In this document: piece after piece, positions 8,910 through 19,158 of the stretch
Layout of the letters: each line of letters starts with the position of its first letter
Numbering within the stretch: the first letter of the stretch is position 1
Assembly (NCBI GenBank): GCA_033127725.1
Contig: AP026798.1
Location: 496,001 to 560,000 of the forward strand
Length of the DNA: 64,000 nucleotides
Direction: 5' to 3'
Source of the DNA: Bombiscardovia nodaiensis
GTDB lineage: Bacteria; Actinomycetota; Actinomycetes; Actinomycetales; Bifidobacteriaceae
Made by a program: the position numbers and the translations under genes
The notes under the pieces: generated by a model
What the model was told of the DNA's origin: nothing
What the model saw: the letters and a program-made list of their open reading frames with translations, nothing else
Databases searched by the model: none

Positions 8910-9296
8910 AAAGCGGGCATACGCTCATTCTTCGGAGGCTAGAAAAGCCCTAGTTTTCGTCTCTTGGGTGTCCTATATGAGCTCCAGGGAGCTGTCAGTC
9001 CAGAAATGGCTGGCAGGCCCTGGGGCTCTTGGCTTTTCAGGTAAGCTCTTAGTCGACACGCCCGGATTATGCTAGGGGCCCCCTCGTGGTTAAATAATAA
9101 AGTTGCCTCTTTTGGGGCTCGCACTTTGGTAATCAAAATAGCGAGCGTAGTGCAGGAGTTTCTCCCCAGTTGCTCTTGTGGCCACGCATTGATGTGGATT
9201 GGTTGAGTGGGCGTAGTGCCTATTGAGCCATAAGCGCCGATGCCCTGAATGCAGGTTGGTAAACAGTTAACTCATCGCTAGAAAGGGCGGACGGCA
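8910..9296 (+). other. Intergenic region between adhE and the S10 operon
   Basis: This stretch of ~390 bp is expected to contain the adhE terminator and the S10-operon promoter and leader. I see a short GGGGCCCC palindrome near 9075-9082 and an AT-rich patch at 9090-9105, but no convincing terminator, promoter pair or small gene by eye. Confidence 0.4.
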
Positions 9297-9605
9297 ATGG
9301 CGGGACAGAAAATCCGCATCAGGCTTAAGTCCTATGACCATGAGGTCATCGACCAATCGGCGAAGAAAATCGTCGAGACGGTGACGAACGCGGGCGCAAC
9401 AGTTGTTGGCCCCGTTCCGCTGCCGACAGAGAAGAACGTGTATGTTGTCATCCGTTCTCCTCATAAGTACAAGGACTCTCGCGAGCACTTCGAGATGCGG
9501 ACGCACAAGCGCCTCATTGACATCGTGGACCCCACTCCTAAGGCAGTGGATTCCTTGATGCACATCGATCTGCCTGCAGATGTCAACATCGAAATCAAGC
9601 TGTAA
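9297..9605 (+). CDS. rpsJ: 30S ribosomal protein S10
   Basis: This is the first gene of the S10 operon. The 102 residues are full length for uS10 ([58 protein letters not shown]). S10 sits in the 30S head and, as NusE, also takes part in transcription antitermination with NusB; nusA is elsewhere in this window. An AGAAAGGGCGG ribosome-binding region precedes the ATG. Confidence 0.98.
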   Translation: MAGQKIRIRLKSYDHEVIDQSAKKIVETVTNAGATVVGPVPLPTEKNVYVVIRSPHKYKDSREHFEMRTHKRLIDIVDPTPKAVDSLMHIDLPADVNIEIKL

Positions 9606-9621
9606 GGGAGGAGGGAACCGC

Positions 9622-10275
9622 ATGACTCGAGAACAGAAAAACAGTACTGCACTGCTGGGCCGCAAGCTCGGTATGTCGCAGGTATGGGACGAGAACGGCT
9701 TCTTCGTCCCGGTGACGTTGGTTGACGTTTCAACTAACGTGGTGACGGCAGTCAAGACTGACGAAACTGACGGCTACAAGGCTGTTCAGATTGGTTACGG
9801 TCAGATCGACCCCACCAAGGTGACTAAGCCTCTGGCTGGCCACTTCGCCAAGGCTGGTGTCACTCCGCGTCGTCACCTCGTAGAGGTGCGCACCGAGGAT
9901 GCCGATAAGTATGAGCCTGGCCAGGAACTCGCCGTTGACTTGCTGCCGGAAGGTAGCGAGGTGGATGTCACTGGCACCACCAAGGGCAAGGGCTTTGCTG
10001 GCACGATTAAGCGCTGGGGCTTCAAGTCCTATCGCCGTACTCACGGCTCTCACAAAAACGAGCGTCGCCCAGGTTCTGTGGGCGCTTGCGCTACGCCGAG
10101 CCGTATTTTGAAGGGTAAGCGGATGGCTGGCCGTATGGGCCACGTCACTGCTACCGTGCAGAACCTCACGATTGTCTCTGCGGATACTGAAAGCGGCATT
10201 ATTGCAGTCAAGGGCGCTATTCCTGGCCCTCGCGGCTCTATCGTCGTGGTCCGCTCGGCAGTGAAGGGAGCTTGA
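9622..10275 (+). CDS. rplC: 50S ribosomal protein L3
   Basis: The 217-residue uL3 has ALLGRKLGMSQVWDENG at the N-terminus and the conserved FKSYRRTHGSHKNERRPGSVGACATPSRILKGKRMAGRMG loop that reaches the peptidyl transferase centre. I chose the ATG at 9622, which has GGAGGAGGG upstream; a longer in-frame start at 9580 would overlap rpsJ. Confidence 0.97.
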   Translation: MTREQKNSTALLGRKLGMSQVWDENGFFVPVTLVDVSTNVVTAVKTDETDGYKAVQIGYGQIDPTKVTKPLAGHFAKAGVTPRRHLVEVRTEDADKYEPGQELAVDLLPEGSEVDVTGTTKGKGFAGTIKRWGFKSYRRTHGSHKNERRPGSVGACATPSRILKGKRMAGRMGHVTATVQNLTIVSADTESGIIAVKGAIPGPRGSIVVVRSAVKGA

Positions 10276-10280
10276 TACCT

Positions 10281-10955
10281 ATGGCAAGCGTCACTTTGAA
10301 CATCACTGATGCCAAGGGCAAGGCAGCTGGCTCTGTTGAGGCTCCTGCTGAGATTTTCGGCATCTCTGAAGAAGATGTACACGATCACATTCCGCTGATT
10401 CACCAGGTTGTCCTGGGCCAGCTGGCTGCTGCTCGTCAGGGCACGCACTCAGTCAAGAATCGCGCCAACATCTCCGGCGGCGGCAAGAAGCCTTGGAAGC
10501 AGAAGGGCACTGGTCGTGCTCGTCAGGGCTCCATCCGCTCTCCTCAGTGGGCTGGTGGTGCTGTGGCTCATGGCCCAGTACCTCGTGATTACTCGCAGAA
10601 GACCCCGAAGAAGATGAAGGCAGCAGCCCTGCGCTATGTCTTGTCCGACCGCACTAATGCTGGTCGTACGCACGTCATTGACTTTGGCATCGGCGAGCAG
10701 CCTTCCACTAAGAGTGCTCAGGGTGCTCTTCTGCCGGTTGTTGGCGAGCGTTTCACCACTATCGTTTTCTCCCGCAATGAGATTAACGAGTGGCTGTCTG
10801 TGCGCAATTTGCCCACAGTACACACGATTTTCGCCGATCAGCTCAACACCTATGATGTGGTCACGGCTGAGGACGTTGTCTTCACCAAGGAAGGCTTCAA
10901 CGCTTTTCTTGAGGCGAAGAGCGAAACTCAGGCACAGACCGCGAAGGAGGCCTGA
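10281..10955 (+). CDS. rplD: 50S ribosomal protein L4
   Basis: This uL4 of ~224 residues carries the conserved [28 protein letters not shown] loop that lines the nascent-peptide exit tunnel and an RYVLSDR core. In E. coli L4 is the autoregulator of the S10 operon; whether that holds here is unknown. The ATG at 10281 is preferred over an upstream in-frame start overlapping rplC. Confidence 0.97.
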   Translation: MASVTLNITDAKGKAAGSVEAPAEIFGISEEDVHDHIPLIHQVVLGQLAAARQGTHSVKNRANISGGGKKPWKQKGTGRARQGSIRSPQWAGGAVAHGPVPRDYSQKTPKKMKAAALRYVLSDRTNAGRTHVIDFGIGEQPSTKSAQGALLPVVGERFTTIVFSRNEINEWLSVRNLPTVHTIFADQLNTYDVVTAEDVVFTKEGFNAFLEAKSETQAQTAKEA

Positions 10956-10960
10956 TTTTC

Positions 10961-11257
10961 ATGGCAGCAATTCATAAGCCAGCACACGATATCATCATCA
11001 AGCCGGTCGTCTCCGAGAAGAGCTATGCCAACTCGGATCGCGGTCAGTATACCTTTGTGGTGGATCCTGCTGCGAACAAGGTTGCAATCAAGCAGGCCAT
11101 TGAGCAGATCTTCAGCGTGAAGGTCACTTCGGTGAACACACTGAACCGTCAGGGTAAGCGCACTCGCACACGCACCGGTTACGGCCGTCGCGTCTCCGAG
11201 AAGCGCGCTATCGTCACGGTAGCTGAAGGTCAGTCCATCGATGTCTTCGGTAACTGA
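10961..11257 (+). CDS. rplW: 50S ribosomal protein L23
   Basis: The 98-residue uL23 ([36 protein letters not shown]) is standard length. L23 sits at the polypeptide exit and docks trigger factor and SRP. It has a GGAGG ribosome-binding site in the 3' end of rplD. Confidence 0.98.
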   Translation: MAAIHKPAHDIIIKPVVSEKSYANSDRGQYTFVVDPAANKVAIKQAIEQIFSVKVTSVNTLNRQGKRTRTRTGYGRRVSEKRAIVTVAEGQSIDVFGN

Positions 11258-11292
11258 AGGCTAGCCGAGAAAGTTAAGGAAGAAACTACATT

Positions 11293-12123
11293 ATGGCTAT
11301 CCGCACATATAAGCCGACGACTGCGGGCCGTCGCAACGCTTCGGTTTCGGATTTCTCCGAGATTACGCGTTCCAAGCCCGAGAAGTCGCTGGTTCGCAAG
11401 AAGAACAGCACTGGCGGTCGTAACTCATACGGCCGTGTGACCAGCCGCCATCGGGGTGGTGGCCACAAGCGCCAGTACCGTCTCATTGACTTCCGTCGTT
11501 GGGATAAGGATGGCGTGCCAGCCAAGGTTGCTGAGATCGAGTACGATCCCAACCGCTCTGCTCGCATTGCTCTCCTGCACTTTGCAGACGGAGAGAAGCG
11601 CTACATTGTCGCTCCTGAAGGCGTAAAGCAGGGTGATGTCATCGAGACTGGTCCCCAGGCTGATATTAAGCCCGGAAACAACCTGCCTCTGAGCAACATC
11701 CCCACCGGTACGATTGTTCACGCGATTGAGCTGCGCCCTCTGGGTGGTGCCAAGATTGCCCGCTCCGCGGGTGCTGGTGTCCAGCTGGTCGCTAAGGATG
11801 GCGCTTACGCTCAGCTGCGTATGCCCTCCGGCGAAATTCGTAACGTGGATGCACGCTGCCGCGCAACGGTTGGTGAGGTCGGCAACTCCGAGCACGCCAA
11901 CATCGAGCTGGGTAAGGCTGGTCGCGCCCGTTGGCTGGGCCGCAGGCCAATCACTCGTGGTGAGTCCATGAACCCTGTCGACCATCCGCATGGTGGACGT
12001 ACTCGCGGCGGCAAGCCGCCAGTGTCTCCATGGGGCAAGGGCGAAGTTCGTACTCGTCGTCCGAAGAAGGCTTCGAACAAGATGATTGTGCGCCGCCGTC
12101 CAAACGGTAAGAACCGCAAGTAA
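11293..12123 (+). CDS. rplB: 50S ribosomal protein L2
   Basis: This uL2 has 276 residues, with [26 protein letters not shown] near the N-terminus and the [21 protein letters not shown] region containing the conserved His needed for peptidyl transferase assembly. It contacts 23S rRNA domain IV and the 30S subunit. Confidence 0.98.
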   Translation: MAIRTYKPTTAGRRNASVSDFSEITRSKPEKSLVRKKNSTGGRNSYGRVTSRHRGGGHKRQYRLIDFRRWDKDGVPAKVAEIEYDPNRSARIALLHFADGEKRYIVAPEGVKQGDVIETGPQADIKPGNNLPLSNIPTGTIVHAIELRPLGGAKIARSAGAGVQLVAKDGAYAQLRMPSGEIRNVDARCRATVGEVGNSEHANIELGKAGRARWLGRRPITRGESMNPVDHPHGGRTRGGKPPVSPWGKGEVRTRRPKKASNKMIVRRRPNGKNRK

Positions 12124-12137
12124 GGGAGAGACGAGAG

Positions 12138-12416
12138 ATGACTCGTAGCATCAAGAAGGGCCCATTCGTCGACGCCCACTTGCAGAAGAAAGTCGACGCG
12201 CAAAACGAGAAGGGCACGCACGAAGTTATTAAGACTTGGTCGCGCCGTTCGATGATTACCCCCGACTTCATCGGTCACACATTCGCTGTGCACGATGGCC
12301 GTAAGCATGTCCCAGTCTTCGTGACTGAGGCTATGGTTGGCCACAAGCTCGGTGAGTTCGCCCCCACGCGCACCTTCAAGGGTCACGTGAAGGATGACAA
12401 GAAAGCACGCCGCTAA
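12138..12416 (+). CDS. rpsS: 30S ribosomal protein S19
   Basis: The 92-residue uS19 ([63 protein letters not shown], conserved throughout) sits in the 30S head at the bridge to 50S. It is full length. Confidence 0.98.
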   Translation: MTRSIKKGPFVDAHLQKKVDAQNEKGTHEVIKTWSRRSMITPDFIGHTFAVHDGRKHVPVFVTEAMVGHKLGEFAPTRTFKGHVKDDKKARR

Positions 12417-12436
12417 AGGCGAGGAAGAGTACAGAC

Positions 12437-12796
12437 ATGGAAGCTAAAGCAATTGCCCGTCACGTTCGCGTGACGCCCCGCAAGGCTCGCCGCGTCGTCA
12501 ACCTCATCCGAGGCAAGCGTGCGACTGAAGCCGTGACTATTTTGAAGTTTGCTCCTCAGGATGCAGCCATTCCGGTTCGCAAGGTTCTGGAGAGTGCTAT
12601 TGCCAACGCGCGTGTCAAGGCGGATAAGGCCAATGAGCCTTTCCGTGAGAACGACCTGGTAATTCGTGAGACCTATGTAGACGAAGGCGTGACCATGAAG
12701 CGGTTCCGCCCCCGTGCTCAGGGTCGTGCTGCTCGTATCAACAAGCGCACCAGCCATATCACGGTTGTCGTGGCCGACAAGGAAGGAGCCCGATAA
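12437..12796 (+). CDS. rplV: 50S ribosomal protein L22
   Basis: The 119-residue uL22 ([44 protein letters not shown]) includes the C-terminal hairpin that lines the exit tunnel. Its TAA overlaps the rpsC ATG by one base (TAATG), giving coupled translation. Confidence 0.98.
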   Translation: MEAKAIARHVRVTPRKARRVVNLIRGKRATEAVTILKFAPQDAAIPVRKVLESAIANARVKADKANEPFRENDLVIRETYVDEGVTMKRFRPRAQGRAARINKRTSHITVVVADKEGAR

Positions 12797-13641
12797 TGGG
12801 GCAGAAGATCAACCCGTTTGGGTACCGACTCGGCATCACTGAAGAACACCGCAGCAAGTGGTTCTCTGATTCCCAGAAGAAGGGGGAGCGTTACCGCGAC
12901 TTCGTTCTTGAGGATGACAAGATCCGCAAGGAGATGAATAAGGACCTGGAGCGCGCAGGCGTTTCCAAGATCATTATTGAGCGTACGCGTGACCGTGTTC
13001 GCGTCGACATCCACACTGCTCGTCCCGGTATTGTTATCGGCCGGCGTGGTGCGGAAGCTGAGCGCGTGCGTGCCAAGCTGGAGAAGATTACCGGCAAGCA
13101 AGTGCAGCTCAACATCTTCGAAGTGAAGAACGCTGCTATTGATGCTCAGCTGGTTGCTCAGGGTATTGCTGAGCAGCTGACCAACCGCGTCACCTTCCGT
13201 CGTGCCATGCGTAAGGCAGAGCAGGACGCTATGAGGGCCGGAGCTAAGGGTATTCGTATCAAGCTCTCGGGTCGTCTTGGCGGTGCTGAGATGAGCCGTT
13301 CTGAGTTCTACCGTGAAGGTCGCGTGCCGCTGCAGACGCTGCGTGCCTTGATCGATTACGGCTTCTTTGAAGCCCGCACTACCTACGGCCGCATTGGCGT
13401 AAAGGTGTGGATTTACAAGGGAGATATGACTGAGCGTGAGTTCGATGAGCAGCAGGCCCAGCAGGGCAACCGCGGTCATCGTGGCTCAGACCGCCGTCCG
13501 CGCAGGGGTGCTCGCCCCTCTGAGGGTCGTACGCGTCAGCGTCAGGCCGAGGAGCACGAGAACAGTGGCGTCGCAACGCCTCCTGCTCAGGTCGCGCTGA
13601 CCGAAGCTGAGGCTCCGGTCGCAACGGAAGCAAAGGAGTGA
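12796..13641 (+). CDS. rpsC: 30S ribosomal protein S3
   Basis: The 281-residue uS3 has a KH domain ([22 protein letters not shown]) and the C-terminal S3 domain ([33 protein letters not shown], conserved). A ~65-residue Gln/Arg/Glu-rich tail follows that is longer than the E. coli protein (~233) but usual in actinobacteria. It forms part of the mRNA entry site. Confidence 0.98.
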   Translation: MGQKINPFGYRLGITEEHRSKWFSDSQKKGERYRDFVLEDDKIRKEMNKDLERAGVSKIIIERTRDRVRVDIHTARPGIVIGRRGAEAERVRAKLEKITGKQVQLNIFEVKNAAIDAQLVAQGIAEQLTNRVTFRRAMRKAEQDAMRAGAKGIRIKLSGRLGGAEMSRSEFYREGRVPLQTLRALIDYGFFEARTTYGRIGVKVWIYKGDMTEREFDEQQAQQGNRGHRGSDRRPRRGARPSEGRTRQRQAEEHENSGVATPPAQVALTEAEAPVATEAKE

Positions 13642-13644
13642 GCT

Positions 13645-14064
13645 GTGCTTATCCCAAAGAGGGTTAATTACCGCAAGCAGCAGCGTCCCAAGCGTAGGGG
13701 CATGTCTAAGGGCGGCAACGAGATCGCTTTCGGCGATTATGGTATCCAGGCATTGGCACCGACTTATCTGACTAACCGTCAGATCGAGGCGGCCCGTATC
13801 GCCATGACCCGTTACATCAAGCGTGGCGGTCGTGTGTGGATCACGGTCTTCCCTGATCGTCCGTTGACCAAACATGCTCTCGGTTCTCGAATGGGTTCCG
13901 GCAAGGGAGCACCTGAGTTCTGGGTGGCAAATGTTCACCCCGGTCGCGTGCTGTTTGAGATTGGTGGTGTGAGCGAAGACGTCGCTCGCGAGGCTCTGCG
14001 CCGCGCAATCGACAAGCTTCCCATGAAGTGCAGGATTATTGCACGTGAAGGCGGTGACATCTGA
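13645..14064 (+). CDS. rplP: 50S ribosomal protein L16
   Basis: This uL16 has 139 residues and a GTG start ([55 protein letters not shown]). It contacts A-site tRNA. Its stop overlaps the rpmC start in TGATG. Confidence 0.98.
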   Translation: MLIPKRVNYRKQQRPKRRGMSKGGNEIAFGDYGIQALAPTYLTNRQIEAARIAMTRYIKRGGRVWITVFPDRPLTKHALGSRMGSGKGAPEFWVANVHPGRVLFEIGGVSEDVAREALRRAIDKLPMKCRIIAREGGDI

Positions 14065-14333
14065 TGACAGTCGGAACGGCCGAATATTCAATCAAGAATC
14101 TGAACGAGAAGACCGATGCGCAGATTGAGGACTTCCTCAAGAAGTCCAAGGAAGAGCTGTTCAACCTCCGCTTCCAGGCTGCTACCGGTCAGCTGGAAAA
14201 TTCTGCTCGTCTGAAGGCTGTCAAGCACGACATCGCCAGGATGTACACCGTCCTGCGTGAGCGTGAGCTCGGCATCAGCCAAGCGCCTGAAGCAGACGCA
14301 GAGAGCAGCAAGAGCGAAGCTGAGGAGAAGTAA
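14064..14333 (+). CDS. rpmC: 50S ribosomal protein L29
   Basis: The 89-residue uL29 has a two-helix core ([45 protein letters not shown], residues ~20-70). An acidic C-terminal tail of about 18 residues makes it longer than the usual 60-70. It sits near the exit tunnel. It starts one base inside the rplP stop. Confidence 0.97.
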   Translation: MTVGTAEYSIKNLNEKTDAQIEDFLKKSKEELFNLRFQAATGQLENSARLKAVKHDIARMYTVLRERELGISQAPEADAESSKSEAEEK

Positions 14334-14335
14334 GC

Positions 14336-14602
14336 ATGGCTGAGAAGCAAGAGCGCAACTTCCGCAAGGTTCGTCGAGGCTACGTAGTCTCTGACGCGAT
14401 GGAGAAGACCATCACCGTCGAGATTGAGCAGCGTTCGACTCACCCCCTGTACGGAAAGGTCGTTCGTTCAAACCGCAAGGTTAAGGTGCATGACGAGCAG
14501 AACGAAGCTCACGTAGGTGATTTCGTCTCCATCATGGAAACTCGACCCTTGAGCAAGACCAAACGCTGGCGTCTACAGGAAATCGTAGAGCGCGCCAAGT
14601 AA
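14336..14602 (+). CDS. rpsQ: 30S ribosomal protein S17
   Basis: The 88-residue uS17 ([47 protein letters not shown]) is an OB-fold protein that binds 16S rRNA early in assembly. It lies two bases after rpmC. An 83-bp gap with no clear hairpin separates it from rplN. Confidence 0.98.
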   Translation: MAEKQERNFRKVRRGYVVSDAMEKTITVEIEQRSTHPLYGKVVRSNRKVKVHDEQNEAHVGDFVSIMETRPLSKTKRWRLQEIVERAK

Positions 14603-14685
14603 TAAGTTCGGCAAGGCTTCGCTCGTTACCGTCCTCCTGAGGGAGTAAGGTGCTTGCGGAGAACCAGCGCGGCTAAGGAGAATCA

Positions 14686-15054
14686 ATGATTCAGCAGGAA
14701 TCGCGGCTTCGCGTCGCTGACAACACGGGTGCTAAGGAAATCTTAGCCATCCGCGTGCTCGGCGGGTCGAAGCGACGCTATGCCGGCATTGGCGACGTCA
14801 TCGTCGCTTCAGTCAAGGATGCAATCCCTGGCGGGTCGGTCAAGAAGGGCGAAGTCGTCAAGGCTGTCGTCGTTCGTACTACCAAGGAGCACCGTCGTCC
14901 AGACGGCTCATACATCAAGTTCGACGAGAATGCCGCTGTCCTCTTGGGTAACGGTCAAGAGCCTCGTGGTACTCGTATCTTTGGGCCGGTTGGTCGTGAA
15001 TTGCGCGACAAGCGCTTCATGAAGATTGTGTCTCTAGCACCGGAGGTGATCTGA
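14686..15054 (+). CDS. rplN: 50S ribosomal protein L14
   Basis: The 122-residue uL14 ([53 protein letters not shown]) is exactly the family length. It has a strong AAGGAG ribosome-binding site. It forms intersubunit bridges and is the first gene of the spc half of the cluster. Confidence 0.98.
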   Translation: MIQQESRLRVADNTGAKEILAIRVLGGSKRRYAGIGDVIVASVKDAIPGGSVKKGEVVKAVVVRTTKEHRRPDGSYIKFDENAAVLLGNGQEPRGTRIFGPVGRELRDKRFMKIVSLAPEVI

Positions 15055-15055
15055 G

Positions 15056-15391
15056 ATGGTAGCCAAGATTAAGACAGGCGACCAGGTGAAGGTCATCCGT
15101 GGTAAAGATCGCGGCAAGGAAGGTAAAGTCACCAAGATTTTACCGAACGACCGTCTGATCGTCGAGGGTGTCCAGATTGTCAAGAAGCACATGAAGGCCA
15201 CCCAGCAAGGTCAGCAGTCGGGCATTGTCTCGGTTGAAGCACCAATTCACCGTTCAAACGTCATGGTGATCGATCCTGAGACTAAGGAACCAACTCGCGT
15301 TGGTGTCGTAGTTAAGGAAGAAGCGCGTGAGGGCAAGATTAAGCGAGTTCGCACACGCATCGCCAAGAAGTCAGGCAAGGAGCTGTCATGA
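15056..15391 (+). CDS. rplX: 50S ribosomal protein L24
   Basis: The 111-residue uL24 carries a KOW motif at the N-terminus ([26 protein letters not shown]). It is an early 50S assembly initiator. It overlaps rplE by four bases (ATGA). Confidence 0.98.
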   Translation: MVAKIKTGDQVKVIRGKDRGKEGKVTKILPNDRLIVEGVQIVKKHMKATQQGQQSGIVSVEAPIHRSNVMVIDPETKEPTRVGVVVKEEAREGKIKRVRTRIAKKSGKELS

Positions 15392-15960
15392 GCGATACAA
15401 CCGTTGAAGCACCGGCAGTCCCTCGTTTGAAGCAGAAGTATGACGAGCAGATTGTGCCCGAGCTGGAGAAGGAGTTCAAGTTCTCCAACCCCATGCAGGT
15501 CCCCAAGATCGAGAAGATCGTGGTCTCCATGGGTGTGGGTGCAGCAGCTCGTGACTCCAAGCTGATTGAGGGTGCTATTAAAGATCTGACCGCTATTACC
15601 GGTCAGAAGCCCAAGGTGACGAAGGCTAAGAAGTCTGTGGCACAGTTCCACCTGCGTGAAGGCCAGGCCATTGGTGCCTACTCCACCCTGCGTGGAGTGC
15701 GGATGTGGGAGTTCTTGGACCGTCTGCTCACTCTAGCGCTGCCCCGTATCCGCGATTTCCGCGGTATCAGCAGCAAACAGTTCGATGGCCAGGGTAACTA
15801 CAACTTTGGTCTCACGGAGCAGTCAGTTTTCCATGAGATCGACCCTGACGAGATCGACCATCAGCGTGGTATGGACATCACCGTGGTGACCACCACCAAG
15901 AACGATGAGGAAGCTACCGCCCTGCTCAAGCAGCTCGGCTTCCCCTTCAAGGAGAACTGA
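15388..15960 (+). CDS. rplE: 50S ribosomal protein L5
   Basis: The 190-residue uL5 ([80 protein letters not shown]) binds 5S rRNA. Full length, in a tight spc-operon context. Confidence 0.98.
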   Translation: MSDTTVEAPAVPRLKQKYDEQIVPELEKEFKFSNPMQVPKIEKIVVSMGVGAAARDSKLIEGAIKDLTAITGQKPKVTKAKKSVAQFHLREGQAIGAYSTLRGVRMWEFLDRLLTLALPRIRDFRGISSKQFDGQGNYNFGLTEQSVFHEIDPDEIDHQRGMDITVVTTTKNDEEATALLKQLGFPFKEN

Positions 15961-15961
15961 A

Positions 15962-16147
15962 ATGGCAAAAACCGCTCTGAGGATTAAGGCGGCACGCAAG
16001 CCAAAGTTCAAGGTGCGTGGCTATACACGCTGCCAGGTCTGCGGTCGTCCTCATTCTGTATATCGCAAGTTCGGCCTGTGCCGCATTTGCCTGCGCAACA
16101 AGGCACATGCTGGCGAGTTGCCCGGAGTTACGAAATCAAGTTGGTAA
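15962..16147 (+). CDS. rpsN: 30S ribosomal protein S14, zinc-binding type
   Basis: This is the short 61-residue uS14 with a zinc ribbon made of CQVC (~24-27) and CRIC (~40-43). Zinc-independent S14 proteins are longer (~89-101 residues) and lack these Cys. Some actinobacteria carry both types and switch under zinc limitation; only this one is visible here. The ATG at 15962 directly follows the rplE stop. Confidence 0.97.
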   Translation: MAKTALRIKAARKPKFKVRGYTRCQVCGRPHSVYRKFGLCRICLRNKAHAGELPGVTKSSW

Positions 16148-16227
16148 ACATCGACGCTGAAGGTCCGTTGCCCGTACAGTTTGCTGGCGGGCGGCGGAAA
16201 CCACGGCGAGGAAGGGCATAAGCCCAC

Positions 16228-16626
16228 ATGACAATGACAGATCCTATCGCAGACATGCTGACACGTCTGCGGAATGCGAGTGCGGCAAAGCACGAGAGTG
16301 TAGAAATGCCGTATTCAAAGTTCAAGGCAGCAATTGCGCAGATTTTGAAGCGCGAAGGGTATATCGCTGATTTTTCAGCTAAGGAAGCCCGCGTTGGCCA
16401 GACTCTTGAGATTAAGCTCAAGTACGGCCCTCACGGGGAGCGCAGCTTGGAAGGTATCAAACGCGTTTCTAAGCCTGGCCTTCGTCGGTACACGAAGTCT
16501 GACTCTTTGCCCATGCCTTTGGGCGGCCTCGGTGTCGCTATCATCTCGACGAGCTCGGGATTGATGACTCAAAAGGAATGCCTCGATCGGGGCATTGGTG
16601 GCGAGATCGTCGCCTACGTGTGGTGA
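16228..16626 (+). CDS. rpsH: 30S ribosomal protein S8
   Basis: The 132-residue uS8 ([57 protein letters not shown]) is full length. In E. coli S8 represses the spc operon; no matching site was identified here. An 80-bp gap separates it from rpsN. Confidence 0.98.
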   Translation: MTMTDPIADMLTRLRNASAAKHESVEMPYSKFKAAIAQILKREGYIADFSAKEARVGQTLEIKLKYGPHGERSLEGIKRVSKPGLRRYTKSDSLPMPLGGLGVAIISTSSGLMTQKECLDRGIGGEIVAYVW

Positions 16627-16642
16627 GAAAGGAGAGCTGAAC

Positions 16643-17182
16643 ATGGCATCGCATATTGGTAAGCTCCCCGTCGCCGTACCGGCGGGCGTAGAGGTCTCCA
16701 TCAAGGGACAAGAGTTTGAAGCTAAGGGCCCCAAGGGTTCCGACTCCTACACGATTCCTGAGTGCATTACTGGCAAGGTAGAAGGCAACGAGATCATTCT
16801 TGAGCCGACTAACGACGATCGCACTACCCGTGCAGATCATGGCCTGAGCCGGTCTATTGTTGCATCAATCGTAGAAGGTGTCTCCAAGGGATTCACGAAG
16901 CACCTGATGATTGTTGGCACGGGCTACCGTGTGGCAGCAAAGGGCAAGGGCTTGGAGTTTTCTCTGGGCTACTCCCACACCATTACGGTGGATCCGCCAG
17001 AAGGCATCACCTACGAACTGCCGAACGCCAATGAGGTTATTGTGCACGGCACCAACAAGCAACTAGTAGGCCAAGCAGCGGCTAACATCCGTAAGCTTCG
17101 TGCCCCGGAACCTTACAAGGGCAAGGGCATTAAGTACCAGGATGAGCACATCCTGCGCAAGGCTGGAAAGGCTGGTAAGTGA
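16643..17182 (+). CDS. rplF: 50S ribosomal protein L6
   Basis: The 179-residue uL6 ([53 protein letters not shown]) has the duplicated L6 fold. The ATG at 16643 has AAAGGAGAG upstream; a longer frame from 16595 overlaps rpsH and is not credible. Confidence 0.98.
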   Translation: MASHIGKLPVAVPAGVEVSIKGQEFEAKGPKGSDSYTIPECITGKVEGNEIILEPTNDDRTTRADHGLSRSIVASIVEGVSKGFTKHLMIVGTGYRVAAKGKGLEFSLGYSHTITVDPPEGITYELPNANEVIVHGTNKQLVGQAAANIRKLRAPEPYKGKGIKYQDEHILRKAGKAGK

Positions 17183-17183
17183 T

Positions 17184-17555
17184 ATGAGCGTCGCAATTCG
17201 CGGTAAAGGCAAGAGCGTTGCCCGTCTGCGCCGTCACGCCCGCCTGCGCAAGCGTATAGCGGGAACCGCTGAGCGTCCGCGCCTGGTTGTGACTCGCACC
17301 AATCGCAATATGATCGCCCAGATCGTGGATGACACCAAGGGTTTGACACTGGTTAGTGCTTCAACTCTTGCTGGTGACTTCCCCAAGGTCGAGGGCAATA
17401 AGACTGATGCCGCACGCAAGGTTGGCGAAGAGATCGCCAAGAAGGCTAAGGATGCTGGAATCACTAGTGTGGTCTTTGACCGCGGTGGTAACCAGTACCA
17501 TGGCCGTGTCGCAGCGGTAGCAGAAGGCGCCCGTGAGGGAGGTTTGGCACTGTGA
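17184..17555 (+). CDS. rplR: 50S ribosomal protein L18
   Basis: This uL18 of 123 residues ([58 protein letters not shown]) binds 5S rRNA. It overlaps rpsE by four bases (GTGA). Confidence 0.98.
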   Translation: MSVAIRGKGKSVARLRRHARLRKRIAGTAERPRLVVTRTNRNMIAQIVDDTKGLTLVSASTLAGDFPKVEGNKTDAARKVGEEIAKKAKDAGITSVVFDRGGNQYHGRVAAVAEGAREGGLAL

Positions 17556-18316
17556 GCGATAACGAGACGAAGGAAACCCAAGTGGCTGATCAGACACAGA
17601 CTGCACAGTCGAGTGAATCCAGCAACGGGGACAATGGTGATGAGCGTCGTGGCCGCCGCGGTGGCCGTGGTGATTCTCGCCGTTCAGATGGTCGTCGTGG
17701 TGAGCGTCGTGGTCGTAAGGGCCGTGACGACAACCGCAACGACGACATGCTTGACAAGGTTGTTACTATCAACCGCGTCTCCAAGGTCCACAAGGGTGGT
17801 CGTACCTTCAGCTTTGCGGCTCTAGTAGTCGTAGGCGATGGTAAGGGCACTGTGGGCGTAGGCTACGGCAAGTCCCGCGAAGTCCCGGCAGCAATTGCCA
17901 AGGGCCAGCTGGATGCCAAGAAGCACATGTTCACTGTCCCGCGCATCCGTGGCACCATTACCCACCCGGTAATTGGTCACGATGCAGCTGGCACGGTCCT
18001 GTTGCGTCCTGCTGCCCCCGGTACCGGTGTAATCGCCGGTGGTGCGGTGCGTGCAGTCATGGAGTGCGCCGGCATTACCGACATCCTGACCAAGTCCATG
18101 GGCTCGGCCACGGCTGTCAATGTAGTGCGCGCAACCGTTGCAGGCCTGAAGGCTCTTGAAGAGCCCGAAGAGATCGCAGCACGTCGTGGTTTGACCTTGG
18201 AAGAGGTCGCACCCGACTCCCTGCTCAAGTCTCGCGCTGCTGGCATTGCTGAAGCCCGCAAGGCTCGTGAAGAAGCCAAGGCCAAGGCCGCTTCTGACAG
18301 CAAGGATGGTGAGTGA
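17552..18316 (+). CDS. rpsE: 30S ribosomal protein S5 with RG-rich N-terminal extension
   Basis: This uS5 has 254 residues. The core ([70 protein letters not shown]) starts near residue 69. It is preceded by an acidic then Arg/Gly-rich extension (residues ~1-65) that is absent from E. coli S5 (~167 aa) but usual in bifidobacteria. The GTG start is coupled to rplR. S5 helps decoding fidelity. Confidence 0.97.
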   Translation: MSDNETKETQVADQTQTAQSSESSNGDNGDERRGRRGGRGDSRRSDGRRGERRGRKGRDDNRNDDMLDKVVTINRVSKVHKGGRTFSFAALVVVGDGKGTVGVGYGKSREVPAAIAKGQLDAKKHMFTVPRIRGTITHPVIGHDAAGTVLLRPAAPGTGVIAGGAVRAVMECAGITDILTKSMGSATAVNVVRATVAGLKALEEPEEIAARRGLTLEEVAPDSLLKSRAAGIAEARKAREEAKAKAASDSKDGE

Positions 18317-18501
18317 TGAGCAAGCAGCTGAAAGTTACGCTGGTTAAGGGATTCGCTAACCAGACTCAGCGCCAAAAGGTGAATGCCCTGTCGTTGGGTC
18401 TGCACAAGATTGGACAGAGTGTCGTGATTGACGACACGCCTGTCTACAGGGGTATGATCGACAAGGTTCGTCACTTGGTCACTGTTGAGGAGGCAGACTG
18501 A
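18316..18501 (+). CDS. rpmD: 50S ribosomal protein L30
   Basis: The 61-residue uL30 ([45 protein letters not shown]) is full length. The ATG at 18316 shares its A with the rpsE stop (TGATG); a GTG three bases earlier is possible but less likely. Confidence 0.97.
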   Translation: MSKQLKVTLVKGFANQTQRQKVNALSLGLHKIGQSVVIDDTPVYRGMIDKVRHLVTVEEAD

Positions 18502-18503
18502 TT

Positions 18504-18980
18504 ATGGCTACCAAAGACTCTGCAAAGACCGAAGAAGCTAATATCCTGCGTATGCATGACCTGCGTCCAGCGCCAGGTGCCAATCGCGATCGTATTCGCG
18601 TAGGCCGTGGTGAAGGATCTAAGGGCAAGACTTCAGGCCGAGGCATGAAGGGCACTAAGGCGAGGTATCAGGTGCGTCCTGGTTTCGAGGGTGGCCAGCT
18701 GCCGCTCTACATGCGCCTGCCTAAGCTGCGCGGCTTCAAGAGCCCCTTCAAGAAGGAATATCAGGTTGTCAACGTGGGTCGGCTCTCAGAGCTCTTCCCC
18801 GAGGGCGGCGAGATTTCCGCTGAGCTTCTGGCTCAGAAGGGTGCTGTACGCTCTGGATACCCAGTGAAGGTATTGGGTGAGGGCGACGCGAAGTCTGCAT
18901 TCAAGCTCAAGGGCGTCAAGGTGTCGGCAGCAGCTCAGTCCAAGATTGAGGCTGCGGGCGGTTCTGTCTCTGAAGACTGA
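18504..18980 (+). CDS. rplO: 50S ribosomal protein L15
   Basis: The 158-residue uL15 (LHDLRPAPGANR-type start; RVGRGEGSKGKTSGRGMKGTKAR; KLRGFKSPFKKEYQVVNVGRL) is full length with a slightly longer N-terminus than E. coli. It is a late 50S assembly protein. A large hairpin separates it from secY. Confidence 0.98.
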   Translation: MATKDSAKTEEANILRMHDLRPAPGANRDRIRVGRGEGSKGKTSGRGMKGTKARYQVRPGFEGGQLPLYMRLPKLRGFKSPFKKEYQVVNVGRLSELFPEGGEISAELLAQKGAVRSGYPVKVLGEGDAKSAFKLKGVKVSAAAQSKIEAAGGSVSED

Positions 18981-19015
18981 ACAAGCCAGGGCTGATACAT
19001 AGTACTGCGGCAATA

Positions 19016-19056
19016 GCAATCGGCTCTCCCCGTCAGAACGGGCGGGAGCCGATTGC
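19016..19056 (+). other. Strong intercistronic hairpin between rplO and secY
   Basis: An 11-bp perfect outer stem (GCAATCGGCTC with GAGCCGATTGC) continues into an inner 5-7 bp stem (CCCGT/ACGGG region) around CAGA. No T-tract follows, so it is not a standard terminator. It may attenuate read-through or protect the upstream r-protein mRNA. A TATGAT at 19092-19097 downstream could be the -10 of a secY promoter, though no good -35 is seen. Confidence 0.75.
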
Positions 19057-19158
19057 ATATACGGATTCAAAGCATTGGCTGGCCCATCAGGTATGATAGG
19101 GCAGGAAGTTGTTAGCGCGGCATGGGGTGAGCCGGTGCGCTTATAGGGAGGAATCCAG

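Noticed and set aside
9580..9621. Longer start for rplC
   Set aside because: It overlaps rpsJ and lies before the strong ribosome-binding site; the family start is at 9622.
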